From: Sphingobacteriia bacterium 28-36-52
GTDB taxonomy: Bacteria > Bacteroidota > Bacteroidia > Chitinophagales > Chitinophagaceae
NCBI GenBank assembly: GCA_002281575.1
Contig: NCGN01000004.1
Span: forward strand, 62,001 to 126,000
Direction: 5' to 3'
Length of the DNA stretch: 64,000 nt
Below the pieces are notes generated by a model. The model searched no databases. It had not been told where the DNA came from and worked only from the letters and a program-made list of their open reading frames with translations. Within the stretch, counting starts at the first letter, position 1, and every line of letters begins with the position of its first letter. Made by a program: the position numbers and the translations under genes. Shown piece by piece: positions 44,471-54,894 of this stretch.

Positions 44471-45160
44471 TTATTGTGGTCTTGTAGGTTGATAAAATTC
44501 CTTTAAATACAGCGGTTCTGCGTAAGCCAAATTGGCAAAATTTTTGGCTTTATATTGGGCTTCTGAAATAATAACCATATGATTTACAGTGTGTTGTGTA
44601 AAATCAATACTATAGTTAATTGGTAGGGTAAATTGCTCAATCTTTTTGGATCCATCTCCACAAAAAATTACTTTAGAATGACAATTTAACCCCTCAAAAA
44701 AGGCATCATCAAGCACCAAAGCATGTGAATTTTCTAACTCTAATAGCTGAAGGTTGTATTTCCCTGCAAAAACTTCCATTCTTCTAGCGTCTATCATTGG
44801 ATACAAAACGGCATCTTTTTCTTGATCAGATTCGGCAATATTTGCCAATGCAGCATTGGCAATAACAGCAAGTGTGTTAACCATTATGAGTGGTTTATTT
44901 AATGCATAACAAATACCTTTTGCAGATGCCAACCCTACTCTTATTCCTGTGTAACTACCTGGCCCACCAGTAACAGCTACCGCATCAATATCTTTTAATT
45001 TACAACCAGCTTCTTTCATGATTGATTCAATAGCAGGTTGTAAAAAAGCAGCATGGTCTTTTTGGAGTTGATGAGATTGACTTACCAAGGGGGTATTATC
45101 CTTGCTTAAACAAACCCCTGCATACCCTGTTGCTGTATCAATATTTAATATTAAAGCCAT
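44471..45160 (-). CDS. tsaB: tRNA threonylcarbamoyladenosine biosynthesis protein TsaB
   Basis: An ASKHA-fold partner of TsaD in making t6A37 on ANN-reading tRNAs. The 229-residue protein begins ILNIDTATGYAGVCL and has the family motif VTGGPGSYTGIRVGLASAKG near residue 65. It lacks the metal-binding motifs of TsaD, as expected. It is followed on the strand by nothing close, and the upstream gene ends 3 nt before its start. Confidence 0.94.
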   Translation of the reverse strand: MALILNIDTATGYAGVCLSKDNTPLVSQSHQLQKDHAAFLQPAIESIMKEAGCKLKDIDAVAVTGGPGSYTGIRVGLASAKGICYALNKPLIMVNTLAVIANAALANIAESDQEKDAVLYPMIDARRMEVFAGKYNLQLLELENSHALVLDDAFFEGLNCHSKVIFCGDGSKKIEQFTLPINYSIDFTQHTVNHMVIISEAQYKAKNFANLAYAEPLYLKEFYQPTRPQ

Positions 45161-45163
45161 GTA

Positions 45164-45769
45164 TTAGTTGTTTTGGAATGCAGGTGCTAAACTGTAACGT
45201 TCATTTGTTTTTGCCAAACTTTGCAAAAGTGTTGAAACCCTTTTAAATCCAATTAATTCGCACCATTCAAAAGGGCCATAAGGATAATTAGTCCCTAATT
45301 TCATGGCAGTATTAATTTCTTCTTTTGTACTTACATTTTCTGCAAGTGCAAAATAGGCTTCATTTATAATCATTGATACTACTCTAGGTCCAATCATACC
45401 CAATTCGTCTGCAGATACGATAGTTGTAATTCCTACTGCCGTTAATAGTTCTCTAGCTTTGATTACTGCTTCTTCATTACCTGCAATTTCTAGAGATGGT
45501 TGAGACAAAAATCCATCCCATCCATTAAAACGAACAAAATTCTTGGGAAGCACTTCAGATGGAGTACATACCCCATTCACTAAAACAATTCTATTTTGAA
45601 CAGTGGAGAAGCACGGTCCTTCTTCTTCAAAACATGCGTCAATATAGATATCACCAAAAGGAATTGCTTCATTGGTAGATTCATACCTAACAATGCTATT
45701 ATTACCATTAATTAATTTGTTGGCTAAAATGGGGTATTGATGGTCTGTTGCTCTTATAATAATTTGCAT
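45164..45769 (-). CDS. 3-hydroxyacyl-CoA dehydrogenase C-terminal-domain protein
   Basis: A 201-residue protein. Residues about 85-200 match the C-terminal helical domain of 3-hydroxyacyl-CoA dehydrogenases (GFLSQPSLEIAGNEEAV, DELGMIGPRVVSMIINEAYFAL, GTNYPYGPFEW). The first 80 residues are a shortened region without the GxGxxG dinucleotide motif found in full enzymes of about 280-300 residues. It is therefore probably not a self-sufficient dehydrogenase, unless it pairs with another subunit. It is encoded 3 nt upstream of tsaB. Confidence 0.82.
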   Translation of the reverse strand: MQIIIRATDHQYPILANKLINGNNSIVRYESTNEAIPFGDIYIDACFEEEGPCFSTVQNRIVLVNGVCTPSEVLPKNFVRFNGWDGFLSQPSLEIAGNEEAVIKARELLTAVGITTIVSADELGMIGPRVVSMIINEAYFALAENVSTKEEINTAMKLGTNYPYGPFEWCELIGFKRVSTLLQSLAKTNERYSLAPAFQNN

Positions 45770-45843
45770 AAATGGGCTTGGGATGCAAATTTAGGTTGGC
45801 AGGTTGATTAAAAAGCAGCAATTTGCTGTATCAAAAGAAATCT

Positions 45844-46230
45844 ATGTCTAAACAAGTAGTAAAAACTGTGAATGCACCTTCTCCTATAGGGCCCTATAAT
45901 CAAGCAATTAAAGCCAATGGCTTTGTTTTTTTGAGCGGTCAAGTTGCTTTTGATCCTGCAACTGGCGCACTGGTACAAGACAATATTGCTGCGGAAACAC
46001 ACCAGGTGATGAAAAATATTGAAGCGGTTTTAAAAGAAGCAAAACTGTCTTTTGAGCATGTGGTAAAAACAACTATTTTTTTAAGTGATATGGCTTTATT
46101 TGCTGAAGTAAATGAAGTGTATGGTACTTATTTCAATGGAGACTACCCCGCAAGAGAAACCGTTGCTGTAAAGGGATTACCTCGTGGTGTTAATGTTGAA
46201 ATTTCTATGACTGCTGTTGTAGATTTATAG
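45844..46230 (+). CDS. RidA-family enamine/imine deaminase
   Basis: A 128-residue trimeric Rid protein that hydrolyses reactive enamines and imines from PLP enzymes. Motifs: VNAPSPIGPYNQAIKANGFVFLSGQ (split near residues 9-33) and the catalytic-pocket segment PARETVAVKGLPRGVNVEIS near 103-122, with Arg in the PARETV position expected for RidA. ATG 45844 is chosen over an ATG seven codons upstream. The 3' end overlaps the convergent epimerase gene by 6 nt. Confidence 0.94.
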   Translation: MSKQVVKTVNAPSPIGPYNQAIKANGFVFLSGQVAFDPATGALVQDNIAAETHQVMKNIEAVLKEAKLSFEHVVKTTIFLSDMALFAEVNEVYGTYFNGDYPARETVAVKGLPRGVNVEISMTAVVDL

Positions 46231-47160
46231 TTGGGTTAATTGGTAACTCGTTTTGAATTGATATTGTTTATTGGGTAATAACATTAATAATCCTATGCCA
46301 TTATTAAAATTATCTGGTGCTCCAGATAAGTTCTCAATTGCAATGCTATTTCTATGCTCAGGGGTATAAACTTGTAATATTGGATAGTGTTGATCGGGTA
46401 CTACTTCTAACTGTAAATGGTCATTACTCAGAATACATTTCCCATTTGGGGCCAACTCAAAAGAATTGTCTAAGAATACGTTTTCGAGTGTATTTTTTTG
46501 CACAAAACGTGCGTCTTTTATTTTTTTTCCGGTAGGGATTAAAGCCGCATCAAATTCAAGTTGGGTATCGGCATCAAATTGCAGTTGGTATTGATCTACA
46601 GTTCCTCCTAAAGTAAAATAAGGGTGCCATCCATCCGCATAAGGTATTGGGCCCTCATTATGATGACTTATTGAAGTGGTAACCGATAAATAGTTGTTGG
46701 TCCTTAGCTCCCATTGTAAATGAATGGTATATTCAAATGGATAACCCAGGTCATTTTTTTGATAATGATGGGTCATTGAAATGGCAGCAGTTTCTTCGGA
46801 TTGGGTTATACTGTCTATTTCATAAACGGCATCGTATATTAATCCGTGTAATGCATGATTGCCTAAATAATTTTTACGAATTGTGTATGATTGCCCATTG
46901 TAATTATATTTTCCATTTTGAAGCCTACAAACAAATGGACTTATTTTTGCACTTTTGAATGCATTAGTAATTTTTTCTTCTGCTTGTTTAACTGATTCAA
47001 ACCCATCAATACAATTGAAAAGGGTTCCGTTCAATGGAATATGGAAAGCATTCAATAAACCTCCAAAAGCAAATATTTCAGCCATGCAACCTGTTTGGCT
47101 GTCTATTAAATGAATAACTGGATGGGTTTCCTGCTCGCTAATTGCTACTTTGAATCGCAT
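46225..47160 (-). CDS. Aldose 1-epimerase family protein
   Basis: A 311-residue galactose-mutarotase-like beta-sandwich protein. Conserved spots include NHALHGLIYDAVYEI near residue 122, where His of LHG is a substrate ligand, and IPYADGWHPYFTLGG near 190. The C-terminus has IENLSGAPDNFNNG, matching the E-x-x-x-x-x-P-D-x-F-N acid region of the family. It is likely cytosolic, interconverting sugar anomers. It is divergent from icmF and convergent with ridA. Confidence 0.88.
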   Translation of the reverse strand: MRFKVAISEQETHPVIHLIDSQTGCMAEIFAFGGLLNAFHIPLNGTLFNCIDGFESVKQAEEKITNAFKSAKISPFVCRLQNGKYNYNGQSYTIRKNYLGNHALHGLIYDAVYEIDSITQSEETAAISMTHHYQKNDLGYPFEYTIHLQWELRTNNYLSVTTSISHHNEGPIPYADGWHPYFTLGGTVDQYQLQFDADTQLEFDAALIPTGKKIKDARFVQKNTLENVFLDNSFELAPNGKCILSNDHLQLEVVPDQHYPILQVYTPEHRNSIAIENLSGAPDNFNNGIGLLMLLPNKQYQFKTSYQLTQL

Positions 47161-47225
47161 AAAAATCCTTTAAATGTCAAGATAATGCAAAAGCCCGTTT
47201 TTTTGGCCAAATAAAAAACTAACGG

Positions 47226-47258
47226 TTGTTCACCCCTTGCATTTATACAGTATTTTTG
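47226..47258 (+). promoter_or_regulatory. Promoter of icmF
   Basis: TTG at 47226-47228 and TATTTTTG at 47251-47258 match the -33/-7 pattern with 22 nt between. The ATG is at 47280. Confidence 0.6.
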
Positions 47259-47279
47259 CCCGAGTTTAAAAAATAGGAT

Positions 47280-50200
47280 ATGGCGTTTTCATTAAAGAAT
47301 AAAGTTAGAATAGTAACTGCTGCAAGTTTGTTTGATGGGCATGATGCTGCAATTAATATTATGCGCAGAATCTTACAGTCTAAGGGGGCAGAAATAATTC
47401 ATTTAGGCCACAATAGAAGCGTTGCTGAAATTGTGGAGTGCGCTATTGAAGAAGACGTTCAGGGTATTGCAATTACCAGTTACCAGGGCGGTCATGTAGA
47501 ATTTTTTAAATACATGAAAGATTTACTAGATCAGAATGGTTGCGGACATATAAAAATTTTTGGTGGCGGTGGGGGAACCATCTTACCCGAAGAAATAAGA
47601 GAATTACATCAGCACGGTATTACTAGAATTTATAGTCCAGATGATGGACGTACAATGGGATTAGAAGGAATGATTGAAGATGTGTTGGTGCAATGTGATT
47701 TTGAATTGAATTCGAATGCGAATACACAAAAGCCTTTGAATTTAGGAGAGGTTAAAGAAATCAGAACCGTTGCTAGAAAAATAACTTTAGTTGAAAATGG
47801 GTTATTAGATGGTTCAGCAGAAGTATCTGTATTAGATACTGAATCAGTACCCGTTTTAGGAATTACCGGAACGGGTGGTGCTGGTAAAAGTTCGGTAACC
47901 GATGAAATTGTTAGAAGGTATTTAAATAATTATACCGATAAAACAATTGCTGTTATTTCGGTTGATCCTTCAAAGAAAAAAACAGGTGGAGCATTATTGG
48001 GTGATCGTATTAGAATGAATGCGATTGCTCATAATAGAGCCTACATGCGAAGTTTAGCTACCAGAGATGACAATACTGCTTTGAGTGCACATGTGCAAGA
48101 AGCCATTAATATTTGTAAAGTGGCAGGATTTGATATGATTATTTTAGAGTCTGCAGGTGTGGGGCAGAGTGATGCATCTATTTTAGATTTTTGCGATGTT
48201 AGTTTATATGTAATGACACCTGAATATGGTGCTGCGTCTCAGTTAGAGAAAATTAATATGCTTGACTTTGCCGATTTAATTTGCATCAATAAATTTGACA
48301 AGGCTGGAGCGTTAGATGCGTTGCATGATGTTCGCAAACAATACAAGCGCAACCATGAGTTGTGGAATGAAGCAGATGAAAATTTACCAGTAGTAGGAAC
48401 CATTGCTGCGCAGTTTAATGATACAGGTATTAATCAGTTGTTTGGTAAAATAATGAATACCATTCAAGAAAAAACGGGTGTTTATTTTTCAGCGATTACT
48501 GCAATACAAGCTGGTTTGAATGAAACAACTACCAGAGCTCAAATTATACCACCTAAAAGAGTTCGTTATTTGGCTGAAATTGCAGATGCCAACAGAAATT
48601 ATAACGAATGGACCAATGAGCAGTGTTTAATTGCGTCGAAGTGGTATCAACTGAATGGGGCCATTCAATCTTTGCCAGTAAATAGTGCTGCAAAGCAGGA
48701 GTTAGAAAATATTGCTGCATCATTTGAAACATCGCTTCACCAGGATTGTAAGAAAATGATTCAGCAATGGCCTGAATTAGTTAAAAAATACCAAGCAGAT
48801 TTTTTTGAATACACAGTAAGAAATAAAACGATAAGACAACCTCTTACCACCCAATCTTTAAGTGGAACCAGAATTTCAAAAGTCATTTTACCTCGTTACA
48901 AAGATTGGGGTGATATTTTAAGATGGCAATTACAAGAAAATATTCCTGGTGAGTTTCCTTATACTGCTGGGGTATTCGAATTAAAAAGACAGGGAGAAGA
49001 TCCTACCAGAATGTTTGCTGGTGAAGGTGGTCCAGAAAGAACCAATAAACGTTTTCATTATGTTTCACTAGGACAACCTGCCATTCGCTTATCTACTGCA
49101 TTTGATAGCGTAACACTTTATGGAGAAGATCCAGATCCTCGCCCAGATATTTATGGAAAAGTAGGCAATAGCGGGGTGAGTATTGCCACCGTTGATGATG
49201 CCAAGAAATTGTACAGTGGATTTGATTTATGTGACCCGAAAACATCGGTTAGTATGACCATCAATGGTCCGGCGCCCATCATACTTGCATTTTTTATGAA
49301 TGCAGCTATTGATCAATTATGTGAAAAATGGATCACAGCCAATGATAAATGGGCAGAAGTGAATACCATTATTGAGAAAAAGTTTAGTAAGACGCCTAGA
49401 CCAGTTTATTATAATCCCTCTTCTCCTGAAAGACTTCCTGAAGGAAATAATGGATTAGGTATTGGGCTATTAGGAGTAAGTGGAGACGAAGTTTTACCTG
49501 CAGATATTTACGCTCAATTAAAAGCAGAAGCACTATCACAAGTGAGAGGAACCGTGCAAGCAGATATTTTAAAAGAAGACCAAGCTCAAAATACTTGTAT
49601 TTTTTCAACCGAGTTTGCATTGAAGTTAATGGGCGATGTTCAGTCTTATTTTATTGATCAAAAAGTACGTAATTTTTATAGCGTAAGTATTAGCGGCTAC
49701 CATATTGCTGAAGCTGGTGCCAATCCTATCACACAATTGGCATTTACCCTTGCCAATGGATTTACATTTGTTGAGTATTATTTAAGTAGAGGAATGCATA
49801 TTGATGATTTTGCTCCAAACTTATCTTTCTTCTTTAGTAATGGAATGGATCCAGAATACAGTGTGATTGGTAGAGTTGCAAGAAAAATCTGGGCGAAAGC
49901 GATGAAGCAAAAATATAAAGGCAATGATCGTTCTCAAAAATTGAAGTACCATATTCAAACAAGCGGTAGAAGCCTACATGCACAAGAAATTGACTTCAAT
50001 GATATCAGAACCACTTTGCAAGCATTGTATGCAATTTATGACAATTGCAATAGTCTTCATACCAATGCTTATGATGAAGCCATTACAACACCAACCGAAG
50101 AGAGTGTAAGAAGAGCAATGGCCATTCAATTAATTATTAATAGAGAATTGGGAACTGCTAATACTGAAAATTTTATTCAAGGAAGTTTTGCTATTGAAGA

Positions 50201-50645
50201 ACTAACCGACTTAGTTGAGGAAGCAGTACTATCAGAATTTGAAAGAATTTCTGAACGTGGAGGAGTTTTAGGTGCTATGGAAAGAATGTACCAACGCAAT
50301 AAAATTCAAGAAGAGAGTTTGTATTATGAAACCAAAAAGCATACGGGCGAATTACCGTTAATTGGGGTGAATACTTTCTTAAACAAAAAAGGGAGTCCTA
50401 CCATTTTACCTGGCGAAGTAATCCGAAGTACCACCGAAGAAAAAGAACAGCAGATTCAGAATTTGCAATCATTTAAATTACGCAACCAATTGAAGAGCCA
50501 GGAAGCTTTATTGCAATTGCAAAAAGCTGCAATAAACAATGATAATCTCTTTGCCGAATTAATGGAAACAGTAAAGTATTGCTCTTTAGGGCAAATTACC
50601 AATGCGCTTTATGCAGTAGGTGGTCAGTATAGAAGAAATATGTAA
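47280..50645 (+). CDS. icmF: Fused isobutyryl-CoA mutase (IcmF type)
   Basis: An 1121-residue coenzyme-B12 mutase with its G-protein chaperone in one chain. The N-terminal cobalamin domain has Asp19-Gly-His21 (DGHDAA, His as lower cobalt ligand). A MeaB-like GTPase follows with P-loop GTGGAGKS at 197-204 and [13 protein letters not shown] near 340. The C-terminal catalytic barrel starts near 560 ([27 protein letters not shown]). Phe579 in RMFAGEG stands where methylmalonyl-CoA mutase has Tyr, which favours isobutyryl/butyryl-CoA or a related branched substrate over methylmalonyl-CoA. It is followed by a secreted unknown protein after 8 nt. Confidence 0.94.
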   Translation: MAFSLKNKVRIVTAASLFDGHDAAINIMRRILQSKGAEIIHLGHNRSVAEIVECAIEEDVQGIAITSYQGGHVEFFKYMKDLLDQNGCGHIKIFGGGGGTILPEEIRELHQHGITRIYSPDDGRTMGLEGMIEDVLVQCDFELNSNANTQKPLNLGEVKEIRTVARKITLVENGLLDGSAEVSVLDTESVPVLGITGTGGAGKSSVTDEIVRRYLNNYTDKTIAVISVDPSKKKTGGALLGDRIRMNAIAHNRAYMRSLATRDDNTALSAHVQEAINICKVAGFDMIILESAGVGQSDASILDFCDVSLYVMTPEYGAASQLEKINMLDFADLICINKFDKAGALDALHDVRKQYKRNHELWNEADENLPVVGTIAAQFNDTGINQLFGKIMNTIQEKTGVYFSAITAIQAGLNETTTRAQIIPPKRVRYLAEIADANRNYNEWTNEQCLIASKWYQLNGAIQSLPVNSAAKQELENIAASFETSLHQDCKKMIQQWPELVKKYQADFFEYTVRNKTIRQPLTTQSLSGTRISKVILPRYKDWGDILRWQLQENIPGEFPYTAGVFELKRQGEDPTRMFAGEGGPERTNKRFHYVSLGQPAIRLSTAFDSVTLYGEDPDPRPDIYGKVGNSGVSIATVDDAKKLYSGFDLCDPKTSVSMTINGPAPIILAFFMNAAIDQLCEKWITANDKWAEVNTIIEKKFSKTPRPVYYNPSSPERLPEGNNGLGIGLLGVSGDEVLPADIYAQLKAEALSQVRGTVQADILKEDQAQNTCIFSTEFALKLMGDVQSYFIDQKVRNFYSVSISGYHIAEAGANPITQLAFTLANGFTFVEYYLSRGMHIDDFAPNLSFFFSNGMDPEYSVIGRVARKIWAKAMKQKYKGNDRSQKLKYHIQTSGRSLHAQEIDFNDIRTTLQALYAIYDNCNSLHTNAYDEAITTPTEESVRRAMAIQLIINRELGTANTENFIQGSFAIEELTDLVEEAVLSEFERISERGGVLGAMERMYQRNKIQEESLYYETKKHTGELPLIGVNTFLNKKGSPTILPGEVIRSTTEEKEQQIQNLQSFKLRNQLKSQEALLQLQKAAINNDNLFAELMETVKYCSLGQITNALYAVGGQYRRNM

Positions 50646-50653
50646 ATTTAATT

Positions 50654-51238
50654 ATGAAAACAGCTTTTTTACTTTTTGTAAGCATTATGACGGTTTTAGG
50701 TACTGGTGTTTATGGCCAGTCAAGGAAAATTGATACCATTATGAAATTGGGAAATATTGGTTTCAAGCTGTTATGTAATAATAAGAATGAAGACAAAAAT
50801 TTTGTTACGGTGAGCCCTATTGGATTTGGTAGTGGGGCAAGAGATGTGAGCTTTGAAGTTAAAGGCAGAATTAGAAAAGCGGAAGTAGACGACTTGAACA
50901 ACGACTTTTATCCTGATATGGTTATTTATATTTATGCGAATGACCCCAACGACAAAGGAACGGTAATTGGAATTTCTTCAGTTAAGAATGAAACGCTTGC
51001 TGGTATTGGGTTCCCAGATATAGTTGATGATCCAAAATTAAGAACTGGATATAAAGGTTTTGATACTTTTATGCTAATGGAAGGCACGTTAATGCGCAGG
51101 TTCCCTGTTTATACAGCAGACTCTGTAGGTGCCCAAAGAACCGGAATGTATAGGCAAATTCAGTATAAAGTAGCGCCAGGGGATAGGGGAATGCTGAGCT
51201 TTAAGCCCGTTAGGAGCTATGAGTTTGCAAAACAATAA
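50654..51238 (+). CDS. Secreted protein of unknown function
   Basis: A 194-residue protein with a signal peptide (about 1-21). DDLNNDFYPDMVIYIY near residue 78 resembles the calcium-binding D-x-N-x-D loops of FG-GAP/VCBS repeats. The rest is predicted beta-rich. It lies 8 nt after icmF, so it may be translated from the same transcript, but no functional link to the mutase is apparent. Confidence 0.8.
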   Translation: MKTAFLLFVSIMTVLGTGVYGQSRKIDTIMKLGNIGFKLLCNNKNEDKNFVTVSPIGFGSGARDVSFEVKGRIRKAEVDDLNNDFYPDMVIYIYANDPNDKGTVIGISSVKNETLAGIGFPDIVDDPKLRTGYKGFDTFMLMEGTLMRRFPVYTADSVGAQRTGMYRQIQYKVAPGDRGMLSFKPVRSYEFAKQ

Positions 51239-51320
51239 TTTTTTTCTTCTTATTAATTTATCGTAAACTGCTATTTGCTGTTTAACAGAATGCTACCTTT
51301 AGTTTCCTTAATTGTATTGT

Positions 51321-53750
51321 ATGTATAGGAAATTGATTGCAGCTATTCTATTACTTGTTTCAGCGTATGCAAATGCTCAAACAGTTCAACAACTACTTGC
51401 TAAGAAAGTATTATTACCCAATGGATGGGCATTAACCCCTATTGGTAAAAGTTTCCCTTTAGGTGACTTGCCACTTAATATGGTGCTCAGTAAGTCTAAA
51501 AAATTAATGGCGGTTACCAATAATGGTCAGGGAACGCAAAGCATTCAATTAATTAATCCAATTACCGAAAAAGTACTTGATACAAAAATTATTGAGCGGA
51601 GTTGGTACGGGCTTGTGTTTAGTGCCGATGAAAAAAAACTGTATGCATCGGGTGGCCACAACAACCGAATAGAAATCTTTTCAATCGACAACAATAAGCT
51701 AATACTTACCGATTCAATTGTTTTAGGAAAAAAATGGCCGAATAAAATTAGTCCTGCTGGAATTGCTATTGATGATGAGCAGCAATTATTGTACGTGGTA
51801 ACCAGAGAAGACAATCAATTGTATATAATTGATATTAAGTCTAAAAAAACAATATTTAAACAGGCATTGAGCGGAGAAGCGTATGCTTGTGTGTTGTCTC
51901 CTAATAAAAAGCAACTCTATATAAGTTGTTGGGGTTGCGATAAAATATATTTATTTAATACTATTGAAAGAAAAATCTCAGTTGAAATACCTGTGGGCGA
52001 TAATCCCAATGAATTGTTATTAAATAATAAAGGAACCGTTTTGTATGTAGCCAATGCCAATGATAATTCAGTTTCTGTAATTAATACCAAGGAAGAAAAA
52101 GTAGTTGAAGTGTTAAACGTAGCCCTTTATCCAGATGCACCCAATGGTTCAACTACCAATGGGCTGGCGTTGTCTGCTGACGAAAAAACCCTTTTTGTTG
52201 CAAATGCAGATAACAATTGTTTAGCTGTGTATGATGTAAGTAAACCTATCCAAAGTAAAAGCAAAGGATTTATTCCGGTTGGATGGTACCCTACTAATGT
52301 AAAGGTAGTCGGCAACAAAATATTTGTTTCTAATGGAAAAGGCTTCTCTTCAAAAGCCAATATATATGGCCCTAATCCTTTTGCCAATAAACAAATTGTG
52401 ATGCACCACGAAGGCGATCCAAATAAGCCCAAGGGAGTTGAATACATTGGTGGATTGTTTATGGGAACTATGAGTATAATTAATATGCCTACTCCAAAAC
52501 AAATGAGTGTTTACTCTCAAGTGGTATATCAAAACACCCCATATAATAAAGTAAAAGAAAAAATAGTACAGGGTGAAACAGGTAATCCAATACCTAGAAG
52601 AGTAGGAGATAAGAGCCCCATTAAATATGTATTCTATGTGATTAAGGAAAATAGAACATACGATCAAGTATTGGGTGATATGAAAGAAGGCAATGGTGAT
52701 CCTCGTCTTACTTTATTTGGTGAAAACATTACACCCAATCAACATGCTTTGGCTAGAAACTTTGTTTTATTAGATAATTTTTATGTTGATGGAGAAGTAA
52801 GTATGGATGGGCACAACTGGACCATGGGGGCATATGCTACTGATTTTTTAGAAAAGAGCTGGGTAAGTAGTTATGGTGGAAGAGGGGGAAGTTATGATGG
52901 AGAAGGCAATAGAAAAGTAGCCAATAATAAAGGAGGATTTTTTTGGGATCATGCAAAAAAAGCAGGTGTAAGTTTTAGAAGTTATGGCGAATTCGTAGAC
53001 AACTATAAAGCCAATATTCCTGTATTAGAAGGTAATTTCTGTAAATATTTTACTGGGTATAATAATTCAGTAATGGATACTACACGCTTTTATCAATGGA
53101 AAAGAGATTTTGACTCTTTACTTGCAATCAATAAAGTGCCTCAGTTTAATTCTGTTCGTTTTTCAAATGACCATACAGAGGGTTTGAAATTAGGCAGACC
53201 AACTCCATACGCACATGTTGCCGACAATGATTACGCTGTTGGTATGTTTGTTGAGTACTTAAGCAAAAGCCCTATATGGAAAGAGACTGCCATATTTATT
53301 GTAGAAGATGATGCGCAAAATGGAGCAGACCATGTTGATGCACATAGAAGTATTGCATTTGTTGCTGGTGGATTTGTAAAAAGAGGTTATGTAGATCATA
53401 CCATGTATTCAACTTCTTCTGCACTAAGAACCATGGAATTGATTCTTGGAATTCCACCAATGAGTCAATACGATGCTGCTGCAACACCTATGTGGCGTTG
53501 CTTTACCTCAACACCTAATACAAGTCCATTTACGGCATTGATGCCTAATATGAACTTAAAAGATAAGAATACTGCTAAAAACGAATGGCAGCGTAGATCT
53601 GAATTATTTAATTTAGCCAAAGAAGATGCAGTACCAGATTTGGAGTTTAATAAAGTTTTATGGCATGGTTTAAAAGGTGACCATATTCCTTTCCCTGGTC
53701 CTAAAAGAGCTGCTTTTTATAAGCCAATTGAAAAAGCAGATAAAGACTAG
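51321..53750 (+). CDS. YncE-like beta-propeller fused to phosphoesterase domain
   Basis: An 809-residue secreted protein. A signal peptide (about 1-21) precedes a seven-bladed propeller with YVTN-type repeats (SADEKKLYASGGHNNRIEIF, NNKGTVLYVANANDNSVSVI and similar, about 30-340). The C-terminal part (about 430-730) is an alkaline-phosphatase-superfamily phosphoesterase with YVIKENRTYDQVLGD, DNFYVDGEVSMDGHNW and EDDAQNGADHVDAHRS, the last two carrying probable metal ligands. Such fusions occur in many Bacteroidetes; substrate is unknown. I chose ATG 51321, with a TTG three codons upstream as alternative. Confidence 0.9.
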   Translation: MYRKLIAAILLLVSAYANAQTVQQLLAKKVLLPNGWALTPIGKSFPLGDLPLNMVLSKSKKLMAVTNNGQGTQSIQLINPITEKVLDTKIIERSWYGLVFSADEKKLYASGGHNNRIEIFSIDNNKLILTDSIVLGKKWPNKISPAGIAIDDEQQLLYVVTREDNQLYIIDIKSKKTIFKQALSGEAYACVLSPNKKQLYISCWGCDKIYLFNTIERKISVEIPVGDNPNELLLNNKGTVLYVANANDNSVSVINTKEEKVVEVLNVALYPDAPNGSTTNGLALSADEKTLFVANADNNCLAVYDVSKPIQSKSKGFIPVGWYPTNVKVVGNKIFVSNGKGFSSKANIYGPNPFANKQIVMHHEGDPNKPKGVEYIGGLFMGTMSIINMPTPKQMSVYSQVVYQNTPYNKVKEKIVQGETGNPIPRRVGDKSPIKYVFYVIKENRTYDQVLGDMKEGNGDPRLTLFGENITPNQHALARNFVLLDNFYVDGEVSMDGHNWTMGAYATDFLEKSWVSSYGGRGGSYDGEGNRKVANNKGGFFWDHAKKAGVSFRSYGEFVDNYKANIPVLEGNFCKYFTGYNNSVMDTTRFYQWKRDFDSLLAINKVPQFNSVRFSNDHTEGLKLGRPTPYAHVADNDYAVGMFVEYLSKSPIWKETAIFIVEDDAQNGADHVDAHRSIAFVAGGFVKRGYVDHTMYSTSSALRTMELILGIPPMSQYDAAATPMWRCFTSTPNTSPFTALMPNMNLKDKNTAKNEWQRRSELFNLAKEDAVPDLEFNKVLWHGLKGDHIPFPGPKRAAFYKPIEKADKD

Positions 53751-53783
53751 TCAACAATTTAGGCTTTTAGTCCTTATATATTT

Positions 53784-54395
53784 ATGCGTCAGTTTTTAAT
53801 TGAAGAAATAAAAACCTGGGAAAGGTTTTATAGAGCCAATTTTATTAATTGTTTAACCGGATTTAAACCAGTTAGTTTAGTTGGTTCTATTAGTAGTTCA
53901 GGTGTTCCCAATTTATCTATAATAAGTAGTATTGTTCATTTAGGAGCAGACCCTGCTTTAATAGGTTATATTAATAGACCTGTTGCGGCAGCTCCGGATA
54001 CCATTACTAATATTGAGCATACAAAATGTTTTACCATTAACCATATTAATGAATCATTTTTGCATCAAGCCCATCAGTGTAGTGCCAAATATTCGCCTGA
54101 AGTGAATGAGTTTGAAGCAATTGGGTTAACAGAAAGGTATGAAGAGGGTATTATTGCGCCTTTTGTTAAAGAAGCATTGGTAAGTTATGAAATGGAATTA
54201 GTAGAGATTTCTCCAATTCATTACAACAAAACTTTTTTTGTAATAGGTCAATTGAAATCTGTTTTTTTGGAAGAGTCTATTATTGATGCTGATGGATTTT
54301 TAAACCTTTCTAAGTCAGGATCCATTGTTTCAATTGGATTAGACGGGTATGCAAAAACAGAAATGATTACAAGGCTTCCTTATGCAAAGCCATAG
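53784..54395 (+). CDS. Flavin reductase family protein
   Basis: A 203-residue FMN-binding split-barrel protein. The core SLVGSISSSGVPNLSIISSIVHLGADPALIGYI (about residues 30-63) corresponds to the FMN-binding strand and loop of flavin reductases, and NRPVAAAPDTITNIEHTKCFTINH continues it. It may reduce flavin with NAD(P)H for a partner oxygenase, or be a stand-alone reductase. Its last 29 nt overlap the end of the convergent GNAT gene. Confidence 0.87.
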   Translation: MRQFLIEEIKTWERFYRANFINCLTGFKPVSLVGSISSSGVPNLSIISSIVHLGADPALIGYINRPVAAAPDTITNIEHTKCFTINHINESFLHQAHQCSAKYSPEVNEFEAIGLTERYEEGIIAPFVKEALVSYEMELVEISPIHYNKTFFVIGQLKSVFLEESIIDADGFLNLSKSGSIVSIGLDGYAKTEMITRLPYAKP

Positions 54396-54894
54396 CATAT
54401 AACGAAAACAAATTGGGATCTTTTGGTAGCTGAATCATTTCTTTAAATTCCATGCCTACTTTTTCTAACACACGAATGGAGGCAACATTTTCTGGTTTAG
54501 TAATACCTGCCAATGCAGATAGTTGAAGTGATTCTTTTGCATATTTTACTACGGCTTTACTTGCCTCGGTAGCAATGCCTTTGCCCTCATAATTTGGCAT
54601 TAAGGCAAATCCTAAATCTGGGGTAGCCAACCCTTCTCGTTTTACTATACCACATATTCCTGTGGATTGATTGTCTTTTTTTAGGATCACTAAGAAGAGG
54701 CCAAATCCATTAATATTATAACTGTTAATGATATTGTTAGCAATATAATTACTTGCAGTTGTTTTATCGTTTACATTTCTATTGCCAATATTTTTTATCC
54801 AAGTTGGGGTATTCATTAATTGCATCATGAACCCTGCGTCTATAACGGTTAATGCCCTAATTCGTAATCTTTCCGTTTCTATATTTAGTTGCAT
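54367..54894 (-). CDS. GNAT N-acetyltransferase (RimJ/RimL type)
   Basis: A 175-residue acetyltransferase. It opens with IETERLRIRALT, typical of the RimJ/RimL group, and has the acetyl-CoA site LMPNYEGKGIATEASKAVVKYA near residue 98, then NVASIRVLEKVGMEFKE near 138. It probably acetylates a protein N-terminus or a small amine. It starts directly after porZ (start and stop share a base) and could be read from the same transcript. Confidence 0.9.
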   Translation of the reverse strand: MQLNIETERLRIRALTVIDAGFMMQLMNTPTWIKNIGNRNVNDKTTASNYIANNIINSYNINGFGLFLVILKKDNQSTGICGIVKREGLATPDLGFALMPNYEGKGIATEASKAVVKYAKESLQLSALAGITKPENVASIRVLEKVGMEFKEMIQLPKDPNLFSLYAMALHKEAL

